Below are positions 31,481-42,699 of a DNA stretch of 64,000 nucleotides, in pieces. Origin of the DNA: Rhabdophis nuchalis (Eukaryota; Chordata; Lepidosauria; Squamata; Natricidae); the NCBI GenBank assembly GCA_039707465.1, contig CM077644.1:144867962-144931961 (forward strand), written 5' to 3'. How positions within the stretch are numbered: the first letter of the stretch is position 1; every line of letters begins with the position of its first letter. A program made the position numbers and the translations under genes. Below the pieces are notes generated by a model that saw nothing but the letters and a program-made list of their open reading frames with translations, had not been told where the DNA came from and searched no databases.

Positions 31481-32089
31481 ACTCAGAGCCAATGGTATAC
31501 ATTCTACACTTGTTAGACAAAATAACATTCTATTTTTTATCCAACTGTCACATAATTAATTCAGGAATATTTTCCTGAAGACTATGCATTCTTGTTTGTT
31601 TTTAACTGGCTGGTTAAAAGGTAATCAGTAACTTTATTACTAACATTTCCATCTTACTGCTTAACTTTACCATCAGGTGATGCTTAAAACCATGAATACA
31701 GAAATAGCCTATTCCACATAATGCTGAATTTAATCAGATGTTTAAAGCCATGCTAGTTTCAGGTTTCATCTTAATGAGCAACTTATTAATATGTTTGTGT
31801 TGCTAGGAGAAACATTTTTTAACAAAGTAACTTGCCTGAGCTTTACATGCAATTTGACAGATGTATCCAAAGTAAGACTATTAAGAAATAAGAAGGTAAT
31901 ATCAATACTCAACACTCATTTTCCTTGACTTGGTTAAAAATTAAAGGTTATTGTTAGGGCAGAGGAAGGCATTCCCCCCCCCCCCCCCTAGATGTTCACT
32001 GGTCTCCACAGAACATTTTGGATGGTTGCATGAATGGGTAGAATGGATACAACACATACACAGCCAACCCACACACATTCTAATGTAAT

Positions 32090-32217
32090 GTAATTTTATT
32101 ATTGTATGGTATGTATTGTTGTTATTGTGGTATTTTAATTCCCTGTGCACTGCCCTGAGTCCATCTGGAGACAGGAGCCGTATATAAATCCAATAAACCG
32201 TAAACCGTAACCACCAT
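32090..32217 (+). mobile_element. L2 LINE 3' tail
   Basis: Contains CCCTGTGCACTGCCCTGAG, a degraded terminal hairpin (CTGGAGACAGGAGCC), GTATATAAATCC and a short AAACCGTAA tail. Confidence 0.6.
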
Positions 32218-34449
32218 TCATACAACCACATCTCTCCACTGGAAACGTAATAGCCACGGGATGGGGTGGTGCTGGTGTTAAAACTTCTTTCCTCTTTGAT
32301 CCAGTTCTTTTAAAAAAAACCTGCTCTTGCAACCCTACTATTTTTAAGTATGACTTCATTATGTTGTTCGCAGCTCCACTGAAGGTGATTGTTCTATTGG
32401 GTAGGTCAGAAAGACTGGCCTATGACCCCAGCCATACAGAGTGGGCAGAAAATGACTATGGCATGCCTACAAATATTCCCAGTCTTTATGGTCAGGGAAA
32501 AACAAAACACTATTACAGAATATTCATTTCAGGAAACTAGATTTACTTGTGTTTATTCCACCAAAGGAGATTACCAAAAAACAAACAAACACCCCTCTGG
32601 TAGAATTATATTTTACCAGTTAAACATTCAACAGACATTTTGTTTATGTATATATATCTATAATTACAACATTCAAAATAGTAAGCATTCTTTCATTTTG
32701 TGCTTGGCAATCCAACTGTGAAGCTAAGTATCTTGAGCATCAAGAAATCTAGAAGATCAATTAATATTTGATTTGGGGCATTCTTGTAGGGGGAGGAACA
32801 AAAAGGCAAAATAAACTAAAAGCTCTATCATCTCAAACCGTCTGTTATCTAAATTTTAAGAAAATAATTCTAACACTTGGAGGATGATCAACAGGGTTTG
32901 GGAGACCTTTCCTATAAATATAAATAGGAAATATTACCACCTATTCGCACAAAATCTTCCAGCCAAAATGATCATTTGGCTGAATTTCCTCTTCCTAACT
33001 CACCCATTGCTTACTATTTTGTACACTTGTATGTTTATTGGCATGATTAATAATTCACAGAAGCTCTATGTAATATTTGCAGAGACATTTTGTCTTCTTT
33101 TTAAATATATGGATGGTCCTTCACACAAATTCATAGAGAGAATGGACAGGCTATAATATAAAGGAGGGATTTAGGCAATGTTGTCACTTATTAAAAGTGG
33201 ATGAATGAATCTCTTATGCCAGAGTTTCTTGTATGAAGACAAATTTACATTAAGGGAAAAGCAAAGGGCAAGCTAGCCTTTTGCAAACTCACATATCGTC
33301 AGCTTAAACACTCCTGAGTGGTGTGTGAAATAGCTCTGTAATTTCTTTTCCAACAGAGTAAAATACTGTGAAAAATGGCAATAAACATTTCATTTTGGTA
33401 TGCAATAATTCTGCTTCACTAGACCTTAGGTTGATGTAGAGTAAAACTCAATCATTTGTACTGTACCAGTAAATAGTACATTGAATTTTATCCTGTCTAC
33501 TTTTGGTTAGTTTACCAGATTTGTACCAAATTTCCTAAACTTGAAAAGAGTGTCTCTCTTTGTGTTTATATGTGTATAAATGAAACCACCACCCTGGATT
33601 AGAGTATTTCACCAAAATTAATAATTTAAACACCTAATTGACATTGAAAAATTCAGTGACAGTGCAAGATGAAGAATATTTTAAAGCTTTTCAGTGCTTT
33701 TCTCACTCTTTCCTCCCTAGTCAACATCCACTATTTAATAGTAGAGATACATCCACTAGTTTCTAAAATCTAATACTAATTTTGAGAAGATGTCATTTGC
33801 ATCAGAAGTGCTCCAAAACTACTTGGAACCTGTTTTAGAACAAGAGTTTTCTCTTCTGCATTTGGCAGTTCTTTTCAAAGTACAATAATATTCATCATCA
33901 TCATCATCATCAACATAAAAAAAAACAAGAGGGGGAACATGAAGCTTCATGGAAACTCAAGGTCCACTTGTTACAAAAAAAATCCCACCATTTGTTACAA
34001 ATGGTCAAGCAACAAATTAAATATCAAGTTTTTTTGCTCTGCTATTTTCTATGAAGTGCATTCTTTGGATCACCAGGAGTGTTGGTTGAATAAAGCGGTA
34101 GGTGACCTGGAGCAAATTTTCATAGGCCAGCATAAAATTTAATTTATTATGCTTTGAATGAATCAACCCGCTGGCTTTACATTTCAGGAAACTTCTCAGT
34201 TAATTTAGTCATACAGCTGCCACATCCATAGATTGGAAGGCCAAGAACAAGACTTAATACAATTATATTTTGAACTAGTTAGGCACTGTTTAAATAGCTG
34301 ATATCCATACAAACTGAAACCACCACTTGTTGGCAATTTAGTTTTTTGAATGTTATGGTCAGAGATACTTGCAAGTGTTTCCCCATTATATCCTGGAAAC
34401 TGACAGCTCAAGATTGTCCGATGCTCAACGGAAGAGAAAAGTTAATCAA

Positions 34450-35331
34450 TTATAGTAATTTAAGCAAGAATTCATAAGTTGCATTAATTATTCCCCAAGA
34501 AATCAGGGACCGGTGATAATTTAGATGGGCCCCTCGGAAGAGATGCGTCAGTTTCCTGTCACGCTCCAGCCAAATCTTCATAAAGACTGTGGAAAAAGAC
34601 TGGAATTCTCCACCAATCTGTGACTGCATGCGGGCTTTGACAACATTCACAGGGAAAAACAGAAACCCCAACATAGCACCCAATAACCCTCCACATATAA
34701 AATCATTGATCAGATGAGTACTGTAAGTTGTTGCTTCTGGCAGGCACTGCTTGATGGGCCCTCGCAGGCCAAAAAAGAGAACATTGCTAGGACCGTTCCG
34801 AAGTAGGATTGGCACCAAGCCCCGATAATATTCCCTGGCCCCATGCTCTCGAAGAACTCTGAATGCTTGGTAGGTGTTTGTAAATTTGTCATGATGTTTA
34901 TAGTCCTGCAGAAGTGTCTGCACACGCTCAAAAGGGGTCAAGACAGCTTCTGTGGTCCCAGCAAGCACAGCTGCTAAGCTCCGGGCAAAGATTTCAGGCG
35001 CACTTATGTGTCTGAGGAGCACAGAAGACAAATCTTCATATAGGCCAAACATCAGTGCCAAGGTTGTGCTCTTCTGCATCAGCGGAGGAAGAATACCTCG
35101 GTACAAATTTCTGATTCCATCTTTCTGTAGCTGACATAATGCGTCTCTGGTTCGTACCCCATACAGCTGTTGACGAAAGAGGACTTTCTGGATTGGGAAA
35201 GTTACTGCAATGTTTGTAATGGCTGCACAATAACCACATAAGTAATGTTTGCCTGAGTTAACTTTTACAATGCTTTTACCAGTTTGATCTGCCTTTGCCT
35301 TGTTAACCAAAATGTCTTCTGAATCCGCCAT
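34450..35331 (-). CDS. SLC25A51: Mitochondrial NAD+ carrier SLC25A51
   Basis: Single coding exon of 293 aa, close to the human length (297). SLC25A51 is the inner-membrane carrier that brings NAD+ into mitochondria (established). Three carrier repeats are visible, each opening with a Pro-containing signature: [11 protein letters not shown] (P46), [11 protein letters not shown] (P133) and [11 protein letters not shown] (P227). The second is preceded by AGTTEA, which holds a conserved acidic residue. The start at 35331 gives MADSED; an upstream in-frame ATG at 35418 lies across a splice acceptor (TTTTTATAG|GAGAAG near 35369) and would need unspliced RNA, so I reject it. The frame is intact and the C-terminus ([20 protein letters not shown]) is highly conserved. 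Confidence 0.95.
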   Translation of the reverse strand: MADSEDILVNKAKADQTGKSIVKVNSGKHYLCGYCAAITNIAVTFPIQKVLFRQQLYGVRTRDALCQLQKDGIRNLYRGILPPLMQKSTTLALMFGLYEDLSSVLLRHISAPEIFARSLAAVLAGTTEAVLTPFERVQTLLQDYKHHDKFTNTYQAFRVLREHGAREYYRGLVPILLRNGPSNVLFFGLRGPIKQCLPEATTYSTHLINDFICGGLLGAMLGFLFFPVNVVKARMQSQIGGEFQSFSTVFMKIWLERDRKLTHLFRGAHLNYHRSLISWGIINATYEFLLKLL

Positions 35332-35782
35332 GCTGCTTGTTGTGTTCTCACATAGGAATTCTCTTCTCCTATAAAAAGTAAAGGTGATTGAACAAAGCCA
35401 AAATCTACTTGTCTTCATTTCAGGTTAAAAAAATAACCACATTAAGACGTTTAACTCGCCTCTTCATTAGTTTTCTGAAAGGTCTCTATGTTTTATGCTA
35501 AATTTCAGGGAACGTCCTACTTCAAAAATACTAAGAGTATGTTTTCAACTTCTGCTTTCCGTGTAATAAATAAAGCACTGAGAAAATAGTTTCATATATT
35601 GTATTATAAAAGATTTGAAAATATTTAATTTCCAGGATCTCAGCCAACCAATTGATACTACACTCCTTCCCAAGGGACGTACTGTTTCTCTTTGTTGAAT
35701 GTCTTCTCAACTGAATTAATATTTAGACAGTATCTTATATATAATGCATATCAGCATTTTACAATATACCTCATTCCAGCAG

Positions 35783-36025
35783 CAGGGGTGAAATTCAGCA
35801 GGTTCTTACAGATTCTGGAGAACCGGTAGCAGAATTTTTGAGCAGTTCAGAGAACCAGCAAATACCACCTCTGGACTGGCCCCAGAGTGGGGTGGGAATG
35901 GAGATTTTGCAATATCTTACCTCTGGAATGCAGTGGGAATGGAAATTTTGGAGTATCTTCCCTTGCAATGCTCACCAAGCCCTGCCCACAGAACTGGTAG
36001 TAAAAAATGTTGACTTTCACCACTG
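35783..36025. mobile_element. Non-autonomous hAT-like repeat
   Basis: Begins CAGGGGTGAAATTCAGC and ends TTTCACCACTG, inverted ends of CAG...CTG type, with the phrase GAACCGGTAGC inside. The flanks do not show a clear 8-bp duplication. Confidence 0.55.
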
Positions 36026-36251
36026 CTCTGTTCCCTTTAGTAATAAATTAATTTCTTTTGACTTCCACAGAGCTACAGGTCCTCCTCTTCTAGCCTGCCC
36101 TTAGATTCAAATGAAATAACAGATGCAGAGACACGCTTCAGATTTCCAACATCTTTAAAAAATTAACCAGCTTAAAGAACTATTTTTCTCCAATTAATGA
36201 AGAATGAAAAAACTGCAAGCCAAATAAAATAAAATAAAAATAAGGGCCTAA

Positions 36252-39200
36252 TGTATTTGTATTTGTATTGTATTTATAAAATTTATATAACCGCACCCTC
36301 TCCCCGAAGGGACCCGGGGCGGTGCACAGGAAATTTAAAACAACACAAATACAAAGTATAAATAATTAAAATCGAATTAAGTAGTTTATCCCTGTGCTAA
36401 AATTTAAATAGTTAAGACATAATCCCTTACAAACCCAATTAAAACAATTTATAATACAGACTGCAGACTAGGTAAATAACTTAGGCCAAACCGGCCTGAT
36501 GGAACAGGAGTGTCTTAAATTTCTGGCGGAAGGTGCGGAGGTCCGTGGTTGTTCTGAGGTCGGGGGGTAGGTCGTTCCAGAGGGTTGGGCCCACCACAGA
36601 GAAGGCCCTTCCCCTGGGCGTCGCCCGCTGACATTGCCTAGTGGATGGCACCCGGAGAAGTCCCTCTCTGTGGGAGCGAATCGGCCGCAGGGATGTATGA
36701 GGTAGGATGCGGTCTCGCAGGTAGCTTGGTCCCGTGCCATGGAGCGCTTTAAAGATGGTGATCAACACCTTGAAGCTCACCCGAAAGACCACAGGTAACC
36801 AGTGCAGCTCGCGCAGGAGCGGTGTTACATGGGAATATCTAGACGTTCCCAAAATCGCCCGCGCGGCTGCATTCTGGACCAGCTGCAGCCTTCGGGTGCA
36901 CGCCAAGGGGAGCCCCATGTAGAGAGCATTACAGTAGTCCAGCCGGGATGTCACAAGCACGTGAGTGACTGTGCGGAGGGCGTCCCGGTCCAATAAGGGA
37001 CGCAACTGCCGCACCAGGCGTACCTGGTGGAAAGCCCCCCTGGCCACGGCTGTCACGTGATCTTGCATAGACAGCCGGGTATCCAGGAGGACACCTAGGT
37101 TGCGTGCCCGATCCATGGGGGCCAGATGTTCGCCCCCAATGGCCAGTGATGGAATCAACTGGTTGAACCGGGGCGCCGGAAACCACAGCCACTCGGTCTT
37201 GGACGGGTTGAGTTTGAGTCTGTTGCTTCCCATCCAGATCCGTACGGCTTCCAGACATCGGGACATCACTTCAACGGCATCGTTGGGGTGGTTTGGGGTA
37301 GAAAAATACAGCTGCGTGTCATCAGCGTAGATGTGATACTCTACCCCAAAACCACGGATGATCTCACCCAGCGGCTTCATGTATGTGTTGAACAGGAGTG
37401 GCGAGAGGACCGACCCCTGAGGCACCCCACAAGTGAGGGGTCTTGAGGCCGACCTCTGCCCTCCTGTCAACACAAATTGCGATCGGCCGGAAAGGTAGGA
37501 GGAGAACCACTGTAAAACAGTTCCCCTCACCCCCAACCCCTCCAGCCGATGCAATAGGATACCATGGTCTATGGTATCGAAAGCCGCCGAGAGATCTAAC
37601 AGGACCAGGATGGAAGAGCAACCCCCATCTCTGGCCCTCCAGAGATCATCCACCAACGCGACCAATGCCGTCTCAGTGCTGTGCCCGGGCCGGAAGCCGG
37701 ACTGGCGCGGGTCCAGATAATCAACTTCCTCCAGGTGACGGGGAAACTGTTGTGCCACCACACTCTCAACAACCTTCGCTAGAAAATGAAGGTTGGAGAC
37801 TGGACGGTAGTTTTCCAACAGAGCTGGATCCAGGGAAGGCTTCTTGAGGAGGGGTCTCACCATCGCCTCTTTAAGGGAGGCCGGCAAGAACCCCTCACTC
37901 AAAGAAGCGTTGACTAACTCCTGGAGCCAGCCTCGTGTCACCTCCCAGGATGCCAGTACAAGCCAGGAGGGACACGGGTCCAATAAACATGTGGTGGCCC
38001 TCAGTCGCCCACGTAACCTGTCCATATCTTCGGAAGCAACAGAGTCAAACTCCTCCCAGGATGGTATTTCAAGACCCACTTCCGACAATCCCTCTAGGCC
38101 ACTCTCGGTGGAGACCAGCTCGCTCCGGATCTGAGCGATTTTATCCTGCAGATAAATACCAAATTCCTCTGCTCGACCCTGCAGAGGGGCTTCCCGCGGC
38201 CTCTGTTGAAGGAGGGAGCGGGTCACCCCAAACAGGGCGGCAGGGCAGTTTTCTGCGGATGCGATAAGAGTGGCACAGTATTGACGCTTGGCCACTCTCA
38301 TCGCCACAATGTAAGTCCGTAAATGGGCTCTCACCTGTGTTCGGTCAGATTCAGAGCGTGTAGATCTCCATCTACTCTCTAGGCGTCTCTTGTGGCGTTT
38401 CATCCCCCTCAGCTCCTCGGTAAACCAAGGAGCCCAGGTGACTCTTTGCCGCAAGAGAGGCCGCAAGGGCGCGACCCGATCCAAGGCTCCAGTGGCCGCG
38501 ATGTTCCATGCAGCCACTAGGTCCTCGATCGGGGCGCGGGCCAGGGTCACAGGTAATGGCCCAAGCTCCGTCTGGAACCTCTCTGGGTCCATCAGGCGCC
38601 TGGGGCGGAACCATCTGGGGATATCTGGTTCCGCCTCCCCGCAGTGAGGTGTAGCGGTAGGAAAGTCGAGCCGGAGAAGTGAGTGATCTGACCATGACAA
38701 GGGTATAATGGCTAAATCCCCTGTATCAAGATCACTTTTCCACTGGCCTGAGACGAAGATCAAGTCCAGCGTATGTCCTCCCTCGTGAGTGGGACCCTCA
38801 ATTACCTGGGTCAGGTCCATGGCCGTCATGGAGGCCATGAACTCCCGGGCTACCTCGGTTGATCCGCCGAGTGATGGCAGGTTGAAGTCCCCCAAGACTA
38901 CAAGTCTGGGAGACTCAACCGCCACCTCAGCTATCACCTCGAGGAGCTCGGGCAGGGCTGCTGATACGTAGCGGGGAGCCAGGTACACAAGCAGCAAGCC
39001 CAGCTGCCTCCCAGGGCCCCACCTCACGTAGAGGGACTCACAGCCGGTGGTCTGTGGCACAGTGGTCTCTCTTGGCTCCAGACTTTCCCTAATAATCACC
39101 GCCACGCCCCTGCCTAGGGCCCGCGGTTGATGAAATGCACGGTATCCTGGTGGGCACATTTCCACGAGGGGTAAGCCCCCTTCGTGGCCCAACCAGGTCT

Positions 39201-39262
39201 CCGTAATCCCCACCAGATCCGGGTCCCCCTCCGACACAAGGTCGTTAATGTACTTCAGCTTG
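36252..39262 (-). mobile_element. L2-clade LINE with endonuclease and reverse transcriptase
   Basis: Three-kilobase minus-strand L2. The 3' end has the terminal hairpin (CCGCCCCGGGTCCC region near 36310) and an A/T-rich tail. The 5' end starts abruptly inside the endonuclease and is joined directly to the 3' tail of another L2 at about 39262. Confidence 0.88.
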
Positions 39263-39387
39263 CTTTTGTTTTGCCTTATTTTTATTTTATTAAATTTTAT
39301 TTTATTAAATTTATACCCCGCCCTTCTCCTTGTTAGGACCCAGGGCGGCGCACAGGCATTATTAAAACCACAAAATACAAAATACAA
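36481..39387 (-). CDS. L2-clade LINE ORF2: endonuclease and reverse transcriptase
   Basis: Open frame of 968 codons, of which about the first 42 come from the neighbouring L2 tail and are not native. The apurinic-type endonuclease follows, with ITETWLGHEGG (catalytic Glu), LVVLGDFNLPSLGG (GDFN), LDLIFVSG and WSDHSLLRLDF (SDH). After a linker come the RT blocks LLDLSAAFDTIDH, CGVPQGSVLSPLLF and YADDTQLYF. The C-terminus ends in LLFHQAGLA. The first endonuclease block (Asn near the start) is lost, so the copy is 5'-truncated and probably inactive. No internal stop or frameshift is seen, which suggests a young insertion. Confidence 0.88.
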   Translation of the reverse strand: MYFVFCGFNNACAPPWVLTRRRAGYKFNKIKFNKIKIRQNKSKLKYINDLVSEGDPDLVGITETWLGHEGGLPLVEMCPPGYRAFHQPRALGRGVAVIIRESLEPRETTVPQTTGCESLYVRWGPGRQLGLLLVYLAPRYVSAALPELLEVIAEVAVESPRLVVLGDFNLPSLGGSTEVAREFMASMTAMDLTQVIEGPTHEGGHTLDLIFVSGQWKSDLDTGDLAIIPLSWSDHSLLRLDFPTATPHCGEAEPDIPRWFRPRRLMDPERFQTELGPLPVTLARAPIEDLVAAWNIAATGALDRVAPLRPLLRQRVTWAPWFTEELRGMKRHKRRLESRWRSTRSESDRTQVRAHLRTYIVAMRVAKRQYCATLIASAENCPAALFGVTRSLLQQRPREAPLQGRAEEFGIYLQDKIAQIRSELVSTESGLEGLSEVGLEIPSWEEFDSVASEDMDRLRGRLRATTCLLDPCPSWLVLASWEVTRGWLQELVNASLSEGFLPASLKEAMVRPLLKKPSLDPALLENYRPVSNLHFLAKVVESVVAQQFPRHLEEVDYLDPRQSGFRPGHSTETALVALVDDLWRARDGGCSSILVLLDLSAAFDTIDHGILLHRLEGLGVRGTVLQWFSSYLSGRSQFVLTGGQRSASRPLTCGVPQGSVLSPLLFNTYMKPLGEIIRGFGVEYHIYADDTQLYFSTPNHPNDAVEVMSRCLEAVRIWMGSNRLKLNPSKTEWLWFPAPRFNQLIPSLAIGGEHLAPMDRARNLGVLLDTRLSMQDHVTAVARGAFHQVRLVRQLRPLLDRDALRTVTHVLVTSRLDYCNALYMGLPLACTRRLQLVQNAAARAILGTSRYSHVTPLLRELHWLPVVFRVSFKVLITIFKALHGTGPSYLRDRILPHTSLRPIRSHREGLLRVPSTRQCQRATPRGRAFSVVGPTLWNDLPPDLRTTTDLRTFRQKFKTLLFHQAGLA

Positions 39388-39480
39388 AATCGATTAAAAT
39401 ATATTAAATTATTGGACCCATGCTAAAAACCCATTTTAAAACCATACCAAATTAATTTTAATTTTAAATTATTTATTAAA
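39262..39480 (-). mobile_element. L2 LINE 3' UTR and tail (second element)
   Basis: Minus-strand sequence nearly identical to the 3' UTR of the element at 8590-8780, including GGTCCAATAATTTAATATA and GCCGCCCTGGGTCC. Its body is missing because it meets the other L2 head to tail. Confidence 0.8.
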
Positions 39481-39654
39481 TAATTTATTAAAACTTGTTT
39501 TCCTTTTTTGTCAACTCATTTTATTCAGTCAAATACATTATACTAAAATTTGATTTAGCAATAGCTAGTGACAAAGTCTGCATTTATCTAAATTTTGCCA
39601 AATATTTATTTATCTTGTTTTGTCCTGTCTACCCTAATTCCTTTATTTTTATTT

Positions 39655-39875
39655 TATTTTTGTGTCCCTAAGTCAGTGTTGACTCCTGGCAAACTGCCTG
39701 AAATAGCCCCTGCAGTTTTCTTGGCAAGGTTTTTCAGAAGTGGTTTGCCATTGCCTTTTTCCTAGGGCTGTGAGATATTGGGCCAAAGTCACCTACTTAG
39801 CTTTGTGCTTAACATGGAACTAGAACTCATGGTCGCCCAGTTTCTAGTCTGGTGTTTTAATCATTACACAAAACT
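39655..39875 (-). mobile_element. tRNA-derived squamate SINE
   Basis: Minus strand: CCAGACTAGAAACTGGGCGA, then AGTTCTAGTTCCATG (B box), GTGACTTTGGCCCAATA, GGCAATGGCAAACCACTTC and the end GCCAGGAGTCAACACTGAC. Confidence 0.7.
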
Positions 39876-39895
39876 GGACCATTAATACTTATTAT

Positions 39896-40457
39896 CAGGG
39901 TGTATAAAAATTGCTTTTTAAAATAAAAAATGGGATTTTATTTAAATCAGATTTTTTTAAAATCAAATTTATTTTAATAAAATGCTTTTGGAGTAAAAAT
40001 CTATCTAAAGATAGTTTTCTATTTAAGATACATTTATAATTTAGTTTATTCAGCGTGAAATGGAGCTTAGTTATGTAGCATGAGGCTGCATATTCTGCAA
40101 TATTTACATTTTTTGTAGACTCTTTCAATGAATCCCAGCTCTGCAAGCTAAATAGGAAACCTTCATTTTGTTTGCAAATAATATTAAAGATTCTAACTAC
40201 CAGCAAGAATGAGTCCTTACATTTAAAGAGCACCTGTCATTTCAGATCCATCATGGCAGTGCCTGTTAGTGGGTATCCAGTCACCTGCTGCCCGCCACGT
40301 CCCTCACCTTATTGTGTCACTGCCGCATCACCAGGCATCCCATTATAGTGAATGAGTCAACAGCGGGTCAGAGGAGGAGCCACTGTGGGACAGAAATGAC
40401 AGTTGCTCTTTAAAAGTTATGATTTAAATTGAGTTCATTTAAATCAAATCCACCCTG
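39896..40457. mobile_element. Non-autonomous hAT element with perfect 8-bp TSD
   Basis: Begins CAGGGTG and ends CCACCCTG. Flanked on both sides by CTTATTAT (39888-39895 and 40458-40465). The interior is rich in ATTTAAATC words. A related copy at 60761-61880 carries an L2 insertion. Confidence 0.88.
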
Positions 40458-40465
40458 CTTATTAT

Positions 40466-41297
40466 TCAATGTAAAAGAACGGAGTAAAGTCAGTCAGTCC
40501 AATGGAGAAATAGACATCATGCACAGCCTTTAAAGGGGAAAATTCCACATCTTGCTTTTTTTTTTTTTTTTTGCTACCTTTCTGCACTTCACTCAGCTAA
40601 ACAAATAGATAAATTACTTCAAATCTTCTCTTGTTCTCAGTTTCATTTTCTGGTTTTCCTTTCCCAACTTTGAGTAAATACCTATCCTTTTTTTTCTTTA
40701 AAGAAATATCACTTTCAAAAAGAAAGAAGAATGTAGACATCTTAAATTGTAACCACCATGGTCAAAAGAGAATGGAGACCCTTTAGTTGCAGAGTAATGC
40801 TCTTTCCATTAAGGCACCCATTGTCCTGATTAGTAATGAGTAGAGGGGCAGACTCAATTACTACATGTTTTCTACTCATTGTCTAGTAATTATATTTAGC
40901 AATCATATCTGGACCAATCAAGAAGAGAAACACCGGTATTTTTAGGTTTCTGAGAATGAAAGTATTCCTACTACAACTTTCTGCAATGGTGAAGCCAGTT
41001 AACAATATGCTGTATTGCAGTACTGTAAAAATTAACAAACATTTATCTGGTTTGCCTGCTTATTGCAAAAATCAGAACTGTTTCAGTGTACCGCCATTGA
41101 GAAACTGCAGTTAAATACAGAACATAGCTGGACAGGCAATATCATTGACAACATATACTGTAATACCTAATGGAATAAATTCCTTGAAGTGTATTTCTGA
41201 GATCAATTTGAAATGCTATCCTCTTCTTTTAAAACCCTATCCAACGTAGGTCCTGGGCATCTCAAAGAATCCCAGCTTTCCTTGTATTCTCCATTTT
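40466..41297. other. Unassigned non-coding stretch
   Basis: AT-rich sequence with a T run near 40556. I see no gene, RNA or clear repeat. Confidence 0.5.
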
Positions 41298-41395
41298 CTT
41301 ACAATACAATACAATACAATAGCAGAGTTGGAAGGGACCTTGTAGGTCTTCTAGTCCAACCCCCTGCATGGGCAGGAATCCCAGGAATTATTCTT
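41298..41395 (-). mobile_element. CR1 LINE 3' tail
   Basis: Minus strand: TGCAGGGGGTTGGACTAGAA, CCCTTCCAACTCTGC, ending in an (ATTGT)n-type tail. Same family as 1955-2050 and 46190-46640. Confidence 0.78.
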
Positions 41396-42260
41396 CTAAT
41401 AAGGCAAGGCATGACATTAAAATGAGGACCTTTTCTAATGTGACATCTTAAGGAGCTCAACTGGAGCCTACATTTATTTTTTCCCACTGCCAGACAAAGA
41501 CTGTTTTGTCTTTCTATGTGTTATCTATAGAGCTTTATCATCTGCAATATCAATAAATAAAACTGTCATGGTAACTAGGTATTTATATCTGGCAAAGAAA
41601 ACTGGACTATGGAGTAATCCGAAGTACAAAGTTTTTTTTATGGCTGAATTACCTTTATTTTCTCTATTAATTAACATTTGTTGCATAAGTCTGCTACTGA
41701 TCTGCTTGTAAACCTGCCTTTCCAGGCACATTCCTGTTTGAGCAAGAGTAGGTCATTAGCAATCATTTTAAATCTTCCTCTTATATTTCTTTTTTACCCG
41801 TTGTGTGTTACTTATTTCTTCGTGTTTTCATTTTTGAATTCTGAATGGAATTGCCCCGAAGCTTTCTGCCTCTCTCTCATTCCTTAATTTCAACTCAAGA
41901 AAACAGAACACAGAAGTTTTATCCCATGTTGGTTTATCACTAGAAGAGGCTAATTTAGGAAAAATAAAAAGATAATGGGAATGGGAATATTGTATTGCAA
42001 ATGAACCCAGAATTGGGTTAGGAAAATACAAGGCTGCATTTTGAAAAGGAGGAAATTCCATCCTTTAGCTACATATATTACTCTTAACAGGAAGGATGGA
42101 ATGAGCTGAAGTTCCAGAAACAAGTACCGATGGAGTACAATGCTCTCTGTTCCATTAATTTTTTTCCTTTAATTTTGTACTTTCTTAGAAGACACTCCAT
42201 AATCTATATAGAATATTTTACTGTTCTACCCTGTTAAGACAACATAGAAATCAAATATAT

Positions 42261-42690
42261 TTGCGGGATCGGATCCTGCCTCATACATCCACACGGCCTA
42301 TTCGCTCACACAGAGAGGGACTTCTCCGGGTGCCGTCCACTAGACTTTGTCAGCGGGCGACGCCCAGGGGAAGGGCTCTCTCTGTGGCGGGCCCAGCCCT
42401 CTGGAACGACCTTCCCCCCGACATTAGAACAACCACGGACCTCCGCTCCTTCCGTCTAAAACTAAAAACATATTTGTTCTGCTTGGCCGGCCTAGGGTAG
42501 TCTCCCTTCTATGAGGTTGTTAATAATTTTAGATGGGGATTCTAATAATTTTTAGCGCAGGGATATTATTTAATTCGTTTTTATTATGATTGTATATTTA
42601 TTGTTTTATTTGCCCTGTGCACCGCTCCGAGTCCCTTCGGGGAGAGGGAGCGGTCAACAAATTAAATTTATTTATTATTATTATTATATG
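42261..42690 (+). mobile_element. L2 LINE 3' fragment
   Basis: Codes for the L2 C-terminal block (RPIRSHREGLLRVPSTR, then ALWNDLPPDIRTTTD) up to a stop at 42498-42500. Then comes a 3' UTR with the terminal hairpin (CCGCTCCGAG...GGAGCGG) and an (ATT)n tail. Confidence 0.85.
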
Positions 42691-42699
42691 TAAAAGATT

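Larger units (their letters stand above)
26791..34449. other. Intergenic region between convergent DCAF10 and SLC25A51
   Basis: AT-rich. It holds two TIR repeats (27865, 28550), a Rex1-like LINE, old CR1 pieces (30450-31480), a small MITE-like repeat (30741-30944) and an L2 tail at 32090. 32220-34449 has no recognised feature; some of it may be SLC25A51 3' UTR. Confidence 0.6.

Noticed and set aside
35332..35418. 29-residue N-terminal extension of SLC25A51
   Set aside because: A strong splice acceptor lies inside it, so it is intronic in the mature mRNA.
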